From CAIUKX01 sp964580965 (lineage in GTDB: Bacteria > Bacteroidota > Bacteroidia > Flavobacteriales_D > Crocinitomicaceae), in NCBI GenBank assembly GCA_964580965.1, contig CAZOLZ010000046.1, positions 1-17,138 of the forward strand: a stretch of DNA of 17,138 bases, written 5' to 3'. The first letter of the stretch is position 1, and each line of letters opens with the position of its first letter. Below are positions 8,050 to 15,116 of the stretch, in pieces. The notes beneath the pieces were generated by a model. It made no database searches and was not told where the DNA came from. It saw only the letters and a list, made by a program, of their open reading frames with translations. Made by a program: the position numbers and the translations under genes.

Positions 8050-9329
8050 TATTTACATCTGTTATAGTGATAGTTATCTATATGATTTTGGCAACAATCG
8101 GCGCGCTGCTCCGAAAATGGATGCGAACGAATCATAGCATCTGTAGAATTGAATTGGTCATCTTCCATTCGTTTCCAAACATTAACCACTTCACAGCCAT
8201 TATACCCAGCCTTTATTGCTAAATCAATGCCATAAAGATCACAATGTGTTTCCATTTTTTGACCAAAGGAGGTTGTGGCTGCCATAAATAATCCAGCTGT
8301 CAATTCACCTCCTATGTTTTCCATCGTTTTTATTTCACTGATTTTTCTTTTGATATGTCCCAGTTCGTTATGAGCAATTTCATGTGCAATTATCGCTGCT
8401 AATTCATTATCATTCCTACAAAAGTCAATCATCCCTTTATAAACAAATATTTGCCCTCCAGCAGTATAAGCATTTATGACATCCTCATTCACAAAGTGAA
8501 TCTTATATTGATAGCCTTTTTTATTAGGAACGGATTTAACCAATTGATTACATATTCTTTGAATTCGCTGAAAATCCACTCCATAATCTGAAACACTAAT
8601 CTCAGATAGTAAATCTCTTCCCATATCATGTTCTTCCGATATGGAAACTTCCTCGCCATACATATCAATCAAACCACCTTCAATATCACTTAGGGTATTA
8701 ATTACATCTGTCGTTGCTGTTTCGTCTTTTGCAGACAAACATGAAAAATCATATTCCACTTCCCCTGGTTCTATTATTTTATCTGACGGAGTAGAAAATT
8801 GATTCTCATTTTGACTGGTTGCACTATTATCAAAACCAGTCTCTCCATTGCTGACAGTTTCGGTATTGTCATCTAATCCGCTGGTGGCTTCCAAATTCTC
8901 TTTTTCCTTATGCGAAGACTGAATTAATAAAACTACCAACACAGCTACTGCCAATATCACTAGAACAATAATTATTGAGCGCAAATAACTCTTTTTTTCA
9001 GTAGGAAAGGAAGTTGGAATTCCTTTATCAACCTCAGCCGGTACTGCTTCTTTTGCTATTTGCCCCTCATTTAGTGAATCATAACCATCTTTTAAATAAT
9101 TACGCCAAGGTAAAACCGAGTTTCCAACTTTAACAATATCATTTCGACTCAGCTTGACACTTCCTGAAACTCTTTTTCCATTTACAAACGTGCCGTTTGA
9201 TGAATTTAAATCTGTCAGAAAAGTGTTTCCTTCATCATCCTGAAAAATCTCTAAATGCTCTCTAGACACAGCTCCATCTTTTAGAACCACATCACAACTT
9301 TCGCCTCTACCTATTTTGATCTGTTTCAT
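8049..9329 (-). CDS. FHA-anchored M48-family metalloprotease
   Basis: The 426 residues have three parts: a cytosolic FHA domain (1-76, with Arg8, Ser22, His25, NGT 45-47), one transmembrane helix (about 117-137), and a Ser/Asn/Thr-rich linker leading to a zinc peptidase domain (about 200-420). The zinc motif HEIAH is at 316-320, within AHEIAHNELGH. A likely third ligand is Glu360 in ETHCD, and the SHP...R motif near 402-409 is typical of peptidase family M48. N-in topology places the protease in the periplasm, like the BepA/LoiP branch. FHA-M48 fusion is unusual and suggests that phospho-threonine docking recruits or switches a periplasmic protease. It starts 3 bases after the preceding kinase stop and overlaps the ABC gene by one base. 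The cysteine-rich C-terminus (CC at 412-413 and Cys425) could form disulphides. Confidence 0.85.
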   Translation of the reverse strand: MKQIKIGRGESCDVVLKDGAVSREHLEIFQDDEGNTFLTDLNSSNGTFVNGKRVSGSVKLSRNDIVKVGNSVLPWRNYLKDGYDSLNEGQIAKEAVPAEVDKGIPTSFPTEKKSYLRSIIIVLVILAVAVLVVLLIQSSHKEKENLEATSGLDDNTETVSNGETGFDNSATSQNENQFSTPSDKIIEPGEVEYDFSCLSAKDETATTDVINTLSDIEGGLIDMYGEEVSISEEHDMGRDLLSEISVSDYGVDFQRIQRICNQLVKSVPNKKGYQYKIHFVNEDVINAYTAGGQIFVYKGMIDFCRNDNELAAIIAHEIAHNELGHIKRKISEIKTMENIGGELTAGLFMAATTSFGQKMETHCDLYGIDLAIKAGYNGCEVVNVWKRMEDDQFNSTDAMIRSHPFSEQRADCCQNHIDNYHYNRCK

Positions 9330-9332
9330 TGA

Positions 9333-10136
9333 CTAATAAGTTGCTTCAAGGTCGGTTATAAAATCTGAACAAGTCTTATATCTGCTGCGCTTATCTTTTG
9401 CCGTTGCCTTTTGAATGATTCTTGAAAACTCCTGACTAAGCATGTCTTTACTCACTCCCGAATTATTAATAAAAGGTGAGTGAAGTATCAATCGAAATAA
9501 TTCATCTTTTGAAATATTTGAAGGGTATGGCTCTTGGGCAGTGATCATTTGATACAGTGTTACACCCAAAGAATAAATATCCGAAGTTGAATCTATTCCA
9601 TTTCCTTTCACTTGCTCAGGTGACATATACAAAGGAGAGCCCATCACCTTATAATTACTTTCACCTTTTTCCGTGGCTATGCCAAAGTCTAAGACTTTTA
9701 TATCTCCATTGTCAGCCACCATTATATTTGCAGGCTTTAGATCCATATGGATCACTCCTTCTTGATGTGCGTAGCTCATAGCCTTCAATACTTCAACCAT
9801 AATGGCCTTAGCAACCTCTTCAGGTATGGGACCAGTTATATTTCTAATATATTTATCAAGAGATAGACCTTCAACATATTCCATTACAAGATAATAGCCT
9901 TCCTCACCTATTATGAAATCTTTGAGTGCCACAATATTTGGATGCTCCAGATATAAATAACGGTTGGCTTCTTCAATGAACTTATTACGAATGAAATTAT
10001 TTTCGAAGGCACGTTTGAAAAGAACCTTGACTGCAACCAAGAACCCAGAGCGTTCATCAATGGCCTTGTATACGGCTCCTGTTCCACCGTGCCCGATTTG
10101 TTCTAAAATGTGATAATATGGTAAATTAGGTTTCAA
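9333..10136 (-). CDS. Short soluble Hanks-type Ser/Thr kinase with HMD catalytic loop
   Basis: The 267 residues form just a kinase domain. They include the glycine loop GHGGTG (15-20), Lys37 in VAVKVL, a catalytic loop IHMDLKPAN (129-137) with Asp132, Lys134 and Asn137, DFG at 150-152, and SPE at 172-174. The Arg of the usual HRD is Met131, so this is a non-RD kinase. Such kinases are often not regulated by activation-loop phosphorylation in the standard way. There is no membrane helix or sensor tail. It is well diverged from the two upstream kinases. It sits 35 bases after the PP2C gene and 3 bases before the FHA-M48 gene, and is a likely writer for nearby FHA readers. Confidence 0.9.
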   Translation of the reverse strand: MKPNLPYYHILEQIGHGGTGAVYKAIDERSGFLVAVKVLFKRAFENNFIRNKFIEEANRYLYLEHPNIVALKDFIIGEEGYYLVMEYVEGLSLDKYIRNITGPIPEEVAKAIMVEVLKAMSYAHQEGVIHMDLKPANIMVADNGDIKVLDFGIATEKGESNYKVMGSPLYMSPEQVKGNGIDSTSDIYSLGVTLYQMITAQEPYPSNISKDELFRLILHSPFINNSGVSKDMLSQEFSRIIQKATAKDKRSRYKTCSDFITDLEATY

Positions 10137-10171
10137 CTATAGGGTACTTGTTTATTCTACTTTTTTTGAAT

Positions 10172-11527
10172 CTATTTCCTCAATGTTTTCTGTGCTATCC
10201 GCATGAGCCTCCGAATCATCTTCAATTTTTTTGGATTTTTTGTAGAATTCAAACAATCACAATCCAACCAGAATTCATCTCCGAATTGAAGCTTTTTAGC
10301 TTCTTTATCTGTCATGTTTTTTACCTCTAACCCCATCTTGTCATCCATGGTTTTACCCGAAAACCTTAAGCAATTCGGATCATATCTTTCACCCGCCTTT
10401 TTCTCTATCTCATTCAGTGCTCCAACGAGTGTTGTTCTGCCATCTTGAGAAAGAATACATTGATAAGTCTCATCCTTACAATCTGAATCTTCCGAAACTG
10501 GCGTCGAGGAGTGGTCTGTAGCAACATCTGTAATAACGGGATCAGCGGGATCAGCGGGATCACTGCTAAATGGATTAAAAAAGATCAAGACCAGTGCCAA
10601 CAACAGAATAGTTCCAGTTGTGCCTATAAATATTGGCTTCTTCCAAATAGGTGTTTCAATTGAAGAACTTGAAGCCAGACCTCCTATTTCTTGAGTGTCT
10701 GTTAATGGGTTGATTTCACCTGTGATTGAAATATCTTCTTTTGGTGAAAGATCAACAAATACAGTTGCAGAAAATGGGCTTGACAATATGTCTATTAAAG
10801 CTACAGTAATATTATCATGACCTCCGGCGCCCTTAGCCATTGATATCAATTTATCTGCCTTATTATCGATTGTATCTGAGGATGAAATCACACTTTCCAT
10901 ATTCCGATCATCTACCAATCCACAAAGCCCATCCGAGCACATCATAAAGGTGTCTCCTGCAGCTGCCTCAATCGCTTTTGAGCAAACTTCAGGCTCCACA
11001 AATTCTCTAATACCAAGCGCTTTTATCAATTCATTTTTTCTGGGGTGCGACTCAGCATCCGCATCTGATATCAATCCTTGGTCAACCAAAGTTTGGACAA
11101 ATGAATGGTCTTTAGTAATTCGGTGCAGTTTGTCTTTAGATTGAATATAAATTCGACTATCGCCTACGTGCCCAATAAAAGTTTCACTTCCTCTAATAAG
11201 TAAAACGGTACATGTTGTGCCCATCCCTTTTAGCTCAGGCTCGGCTTGTGCCCGTGCAAAAATTTGCTCGTTGGCAAAAACAATTGCATCATTGATTGCT
11301 ATATACGGGTTATCATGCAAGCCACTTTTAAAGTGATCTATAATGCTCTGAACAGCGCTGTTGGATGCAATTGCTCCACCTACATGGCCACCCATGCCAT
11401 CACAAACAATAAATAAGTCTCCATTATTGCAAACCTCTTCAGATGGTGCAAAACCAGCCGCATCTTCATTTGCCTTTCTCACAAGTCCAACGTCTGTCTT
11501 TACTGAGTGATTAAATATTTTATCCAT
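10172..11527 (-). CDS. PP2C-family Ser/Thr phosphatase with membrane anchor and extracytoplasmic domain
   Basis: The PP2C/PPM domain (about 6-248) has the expected metal-binding residues: Glu21-Asp22, Asp43-Gly44 in CDGMGGH, Asp199 in CSDGL, and Asp238 in GGHDNIT. It should be an active Mn/Mg-dependent phosphatase reversing the operon's kinases. A Ser/Thr-rich linker leads to a transmembrane helix (about 298-317). A periplasmic tail of about 130 residues follows. It begins with a DPADPADP repeat and holds five cysteines (350, 357, 386, 423, 425), probably disulphide-bonded. The segment around 366-425 has a faint LysM-like look (LVGALNEIEKKAG ... LQFGDEF), which I hold at low confidence. The layout resembles PrpC/PstP-type phosphatases with an added sensor. 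The gaps to its neighbours are 3 and 35 bases. Confidence 0.9.
   Translation of the reverse strand: MDKIFNHSVKTDVGLVRKANEDAAGFAPSEEVCNNGDLFIVCDGMGGHVGGAIASNSAVQSIIDHFKSGLHDNPYIAINDAIVFANEQIFARAQAEPELKGMGTTCTVLLIRGSETFIGHVGDSRIYIQSKDKLHRITKDHSFVQTLVDQGLISDADAESHPRKNELIKALGIREFVEPEVCSKAIEAAAGDTFMMCSDGLCGLVDDRNMESVISSSDTIDNKADKLISMAKGAGGHDNITVALIDILSSPFSATVFVDLSPKEDISITGEINPLTDTQEIGGLASSSSIETPIWKKPIFIGTTGTILLLALVLIFFNPFSSDPADPADPVITDVATDHSSTPVSEDSDCKDETYQCILSQDGRTTLVGALNEIEKKAGERYDPNCLRFSGKTMDDKMGLEVKNMTDKEAKKLQFGDEFWLDCDCLNSTKNPKKLKMIRRLMRIAQKTLRK
10539..10563. repeat. Short 9-bp tandem repeat in PP2C gene
   Basis: About three copies of GGGATCAGC in a row encode DPADPADP just after the membrane helix of the phosphatase. 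It is a slippage-prone microrepeat in multiples of three codons, so copy-number change would lengthen or shorten the linker without shifting the frame. Confidence 0.55.
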
Positions 11528-11530
11528 AAA

Positions 11531-13096
11531 TTATTTTAAATACGTTAAGGTCACTTCTCCAAAACTAACAACATCTCCATGCTTTAATTCTTGCTCTTGT
11601 ATTTTCCGACCATTGACCAATGTACCATTAGAACTGTTCAAATCTTTTATGAAGTACTTTCCACCTTCAAATCTCACTTCGGCATGACAACCAGATACCG
11701 TTGAATGATTCACCACATAATAATTCCCTTCTTTACGTCCAATTGAAACGAGTGGTTTATTGAGTACAAGTTCTCCGTATTGTCCTTGAAATTCACCAGA
11801 AAATCTTGGGAAACCACTTTGAGACATGAGTAGAATTGTCTCCTCTTCTCTTTTCTTTCTAGCCTTCTCTTGTTTTTCTGCCAAAGCCTTCTCAGCTTGA
11901 ATTCTTTCTCTCTCTTCTTTATGTTGAAGGATCTCTTTCTGCTTTTCTATTTCACTTTGTGCATGTTGACTTTGACTTTCAAGTTCGGCTACTTTTCTAG
12001 CCTGCTCCGCTTCTTTTGTGTCTTGGTCCTTTTTTCTCTTTTTCATGAGAATAATGATTAGAATAAGTATTCCAATAAACAAAACACCAATTATACCCGC
12101 AATGATTGGATTACTTTTCACCCAATCCAAAAAAGTGGGTGATTTCGTTGAATAACCAATATTTAATGGAGCGCTTCCCTCTATGCTTAATTGAAAATCA
12201 TGACTTTTCCCATCTTTATCGTACGAAGTCTCGTGCGAGATTTTAAATTGCGACCCCACCGATCTCGGCGAAATTTGATCTGCAATAGAAATCAATTTCT
12301 TTGAAGCGGCTACTACGTTAGTTTTTTTAAATGGACCGGTTGATAATCCGAAGGTTTCTTCGCAGATGTTATCTAGATTATACTTATCATCAACATTTGG
12401 TAGGTCCAAAGCAACAGAATATACTGGAATATTTTCTTGTAAAGATTTTGCAATAACCGCTGTGGCATCCCATTCATGATCAAAAACATCATTGTATCCC
12501 GAAGACAATACTATTACAGCTTTTGGCTTATCACTTTTAATTTCACCCAAGTAATCAATTCCCTGATATATAGAACCATATATTCGCGTAGACTTTCGAC
12601 TGTATAGATGAGACTTTGCCTCAACACTTTCTGACCAATTAATCAAGGTTGCAGGATCATTAGTAGGTTTCTGACTTGCGAAATCTAAATACTTTCCCCC
12701 CAACTCAGCTCTATCCCAATCAAAAGATGCAAATAAAAAATCGTCATTATCATCTACCAGCTCATCCGCCGCAAGGCTCAGTACTTCATTAAAAAAATCA
12801 CGCTGATATCGTCGGGAATGATGATTTTCATAGAGGATAAGTACCAATTCTCCCTCATCTCTGGTTATTGAATCCGTGGGAATTCGAGAAAAACTAGAAA
12901 GTTCAATTTCTTTTCCGCTCTCGATAATCACGACTTTATCCTCACCAAATCCATCAGGGTTTCGATACATAACCTGAGTATGCACTAGCCCTTCATTATC
13001 AACATCCTCTGCATTCGCGGTAAAATTTGTTTGGGGAAAGCCGATATGGCAACCCCACAGAAGGATCAGAATATTTATTGTTTTCAAGACATTCAT
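11531..13096 (-). CDS. VWA-like periplasmic domain, membrane helix, coiled coil and FHA
   Basis: The 521 residues begin with a signal peptide (about 1-22, cleavage near FPQT). A periplasmic domain (about 80-280) has the alternating strand/helix pattern of a von Willebrand A fold (LVLILYE, KAVIVLSSGYND, IPVYSVAL). The first MIDAS motif is degenerate: ENHHS at 90-94 instead of DxSxS. A helix at about 330-351 crosses the membrane. It is followed by a highly charged coiled coil (352-420) and a C-terminal FHA domain (about 440-521) with Arg454, Ser468, His471, NGT 490-492 and NG 495-496. The protein therefore links a periplasmic binding domain to a cytosolic phospho-reader. VWA proteins beside PP2C and kinase genes recall TerY-P triads, though those are cytosolic. 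The start is only 2 bases after the upstream FHA gene. Confidence 0.8.
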   Translation of the reverse strand: MNVLKTINILILLWGCHIGFPQTNFTANAEDVDNEGLVHTQVMYRNPDGFGEDKVVIIESGKEIELSSFSRIPTDSITRDEGELVLILYENHHSRRYQRDFFNEVLSLAADELVDDNDDFLFASFDWDRAELGGKYLDFASQKPTNDPATLINWSESVEAKSHLYSRKSTRIYGSIYQGIDYLGEIKSDKPKAVIVLSSGYNDVFDHEWDATAVIAKSLQENIPVYSVALDLPNVDDKYNLDNICEETFGLSTGPFKKTNVVAASKKLISIADQISPRSVGSQFKISHETSYDKDGKSHDFQLSIEGSAPLNIGYSTKSPTFLDWVKSNPIIAGIIGVLFIGILILIIILMKKRKKDQDTKEAEQARKVAELESQSQHAQSEIEKQKEILQHKEERERIQAEKALAEKQEKARKKREEETILLMSQSGFPRFSGEFQGQYGELVLNKPLVSIGRKEGNYYVVNHSTVSGCHAEVRFEGGKYFIKDLNSSNGTLVNGRKIQEQELKHGDVVSFGEVTLTYLK

Positions 13097-13098
13097 TT

Positions 13099-13755
13099 CT
13101 AGATAGCTGTTTTAAACTTGAATTCTGTAGCCCCTACCTTGATAATATCATTATCAGCAATTTCAACAGGATTTCTTGGGGGTAATTCTTCACCATTCAA
13201 AAAGGTTCCGTTTGCAGACATTTCATCCTCTAAGTACCATTTTCCAGATCTAAACAGAATAATAGCATGAGTACCACTAATAGTATTATCGGTCGCAAGT
13301 GTGATCTCTAAAGATGGGTCCTTACCGATTCTATTTTTTCCTTCATAAATTCTAAAGTCAACCCCCATTGGATCTATACTATACGAAACAATCCAACCGG
13401 TAATTTTTCTAGTCGCTCGAGCTTTTTGAATAGCGCCACCATCTGCCGTTTCTTCCATACCCGAAATGAACGTTTTTGAAAGATCTCGACCTCCTGAAGC
13501 AGCCTGTCCACCTCCAAAAATTTGCGTTTTATCAGAACTCGCATCACTATTTGATGCACCACCTCCAAAAATTTGTGTTTTGTCATTTCCGCCCCCTCCT
13601 TCAATCTTTGTGTCCATTCCTCCACCTACAATTTGCGTTTTATCAGACAATCCTCCTCCAGCATTTGAATTCCCTGAATTCCCCGGGCAATATGGACATG
13701 CGTCCAAATTATCCTTGTAAAAATGTCCTTTATCACATTTACTAAAACCTTCCAT
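13099..13755 (-). CDS. Zinc-ribbon-like and FHA protein with DKTQIF repeat linker
   Basis: In these 218 residues the N-terminus carries Cys7, His11, Cys20 and Cys23 (CDKGH ... CPYC), a likely small zinc-binding knuckle. Residues 24-110 form a Gly/Ser-rich flexible linker with repeats of DKTQI(F/V)GGG at 38-46, 58-66 and 75-83, plus a degenerate copy near 48-54 and a KTF near 94. The FHA domain spans about 125-218, with Ser160, His163, NGT 182-184 and NG 187-188; the usual Arg is Lys145. The repeated threonines look like kinase targets that FHA domains could then bind, as with GarA-type switches, but in several copies. It is soluble, with no signal or helix. It lies between the kinases and the VWA/FHA gene, fitting a scaffold or adaptor role. 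Confidence 0.8.
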   Translation of the reverse strand: MEGFSKCDKGHFYKDNLDACPYCPGNSGNSNAGGGLSDKTQIVGGGMDTKIEGGGGNDKTQIFGGGASNSDASSDKTQIFGGGQAASGGRDLSKTFISGMEETADGGAIQKARATRKITGWIVSYSIDPMGVDFRIYEGKNRIGKDPSLEITLATDNTISGTHAIILFRSGKWYLEDEMSANGTFLNGEELPPRNPVEIADNDIIKVGATEFKFKTAI

Positions 13756-13786
13756 AATTTATTTTTTATTTTGTTAACCTAGTATA

Positions 13787-14070
13787 TCATCCATCAGAAT
13801 CTTCTTCGTAGATTAAATTATCATTTGAATCCTATTCATATTGATAATAATTTCCATCAGAATCTTCTTCGTAGATTAAATTTTTATTTGAATCGTATAC
13901 GTATTTAGTCCATCCGCCTCCATCGTATAAGTAATTAGTCAATCCCCCATCTTCATCGTATACGTATTCAGCCCATAATCCCCCATCTTCATCGTATACG
14001 TATTCAGTCCATCCCCCATAGTCATCGTATACGTATTCAGTCCATCCCCCATCAGAATCTTCTTCGTAGT
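13787..14070 (-). repeat. Degenerate tandem repeats at and beyond the kinase 3' end
   Basis: The region holds units of 10-12 codons of the form DEDGG(L/W)xxEYVY, bracketed by a 19-bp direct repeat encoding YEEDSDG at 14051-14069, 13856-13874 and 13793-13811. The last two lie in a 63-bp tandem duplication (13791-13853 and 13854-13916) whose first 45 bases differ at three positions. One of these differences creates the TAG stop of the kinase gene. The repeats are in multiples of three bases, so length changes keep the frame. Confidence 0.75.
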
Positions 14071-15076
14071 TTGACATCATTGCGTTATAGTAGGTTAATC
14101 CCACCAGTATTGAAATTATCAATACCACAATCAAGGCTTTTTTTCCAGTATTTTTCTTTTTGGGTAGTAAAGCCTGCTCCTTCTCAGTTTGAATTGGTTT
14201 TACTGAAGGTTTTATTTTTTCTGGAACAGTTTTTACTACCGTTTTTTCAATGCTTACAACTGAGGTACTTTTAAAATCAGCTAGAAATTCTGCGCAATTT
14301 TGATAACGATTTTTTATATCCTTAGCAGTTGCTTTAGCAATGATGGCGTCAATTTTTCCGGATACTCCAGGATAAATGCTACTCGCATTTGGCAAAGGGT
14401 CTCTTACTATCTGGTTATAAACTTCAAACTCAGTTGTGTCCGACTGATAGGGGGCTTGACCTGTTGCCATTTGGAATAAGGTAACGCCTAAGGCATAAAT
14501 ATCAGATCTTTGATCAACCTTTTCTCCCTTAACCTGCTCAGGGCTCATGTATAGAACAGTTCCCATTTGGGTTCCAGTCTTCGTCAATGTCTTGTCTGCA
14601 TCCAATAGTTTTGCTATTCCGAAATCAAGCACCTTTACATGGCCATCCGCTGTCAGCAAAATATTTGAAGGCTTGATGTCTCTGTGCACAATTCCTTTTG
14701 AATGCGCATATTCAAATGCTCCAAGTGTTTGAGACATGATTCTTTCTATCTCTTCCTCGCCAATTGGACCAGTAACATTCTTAATGTAATGATCCAGTTC
14801 ATGTCCCTCCACATTTTCCATAATTAGGAATAAGCCATCCTCTGACTCTGTATAATCGTAAAGTGTCACAATATTTGGATGCTGCAGATGCGCCATGGCT
14901 GAAGCCTCGTTTTTGAAACGTTCTCGCAATGATTCATTTGATGTCAGTCTGGGATGCAGCATTTTTATAGCGACCTTTCTTCCAAGCTGCTCATGTTCAG
15001 CCAAATAAACATTCCCCATTCCACCCTCACCTAGAAGGGATTTTATTTCATAATTCAGTATTTTTTTTCCAATCAT
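13832..15076 (-). CDS. Transmembrane Ser/Thr kinase with YD-like repeat tail
   Basis: The 414 residues begin with a complete Hanks-type kinase domain (about 9-268): GEGGMGNV (16-23), Lys38, Glu57, HRDIKPSN (131-138), DFG 151-153 and SPE 178-180. A Lys/Pro-rich juxtamembrane linker is followed by one helix (about 312-329). The extracytoplasmic tail of about 75 residues is made of Tyr/Asp/Gly repeats (EYVYDEDGG and variants), reminiscent of YD or MORN-like repeats. The kinase domain is a close tandem paralogue of the gene at 15117. The TAG stop interrupts a repeat: past it the frame continues DSNDNLIYEEDSDG and ends at TGA (13787-13789), 31 bases before the next gene. The tail was therefore probably 15 codons longer. 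The repeat tail could sense or bind the cell surface; this is inference. Confidence 0.88.
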   Translation of the reverse strand: MIGKKILNYEIKSLLGEGGMGNVYLAEHEQLGRKVAIKMLHPRLTSNESLRERFKNEASAMAHLQHPNIVTLYDYTESEDGLFLIMENVEGHELDHYIKNVTGPIGEEEIERIMSQTLGAFEYAHSKGIVHRDIKPSNILLTADGHVKVLDFGIAKLLDADKTLTKTGTQMGTVLYMSPEQVKGEKVDQRSDIYALGVTLFQMATGQAPYQSDTTEFEVYNQIVRDPLPNASSIYPGVSGKIDAIIAKATAKDIKNRYQNCAEFLADFKSTSVVSIEKTVVKTVPEKIKPSVKPIQTEKEQALLPKKKNTGKKALIVVLIISILVGLTYYNAMMSNYEEDSDGGWTEYVYDDYGGWTEYVYDEDGGLWAEYVYDEDGGLTNYLYDGGGWTKYVYDSNKNLIYEEDSDGNYYQYE

Positions 15077-15116
15077 TATATTTTACTGATAACTTTTAGG
15101 TAAGACAATATAAGTA

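Noticed and set aside
13466..13745. Two antisense open frames over the zinc-ribbon/FHA gene
   Set aside because: They are mirror images of the DKTQIF repeat DNA; proline-rich and low-complexity, with the sense strand clearly coding.
13787..14070. CRISPR array
   Set aside because: Repeats are in-frame protein-coding units of uneven length without unique spacers, and no cas gene is present.
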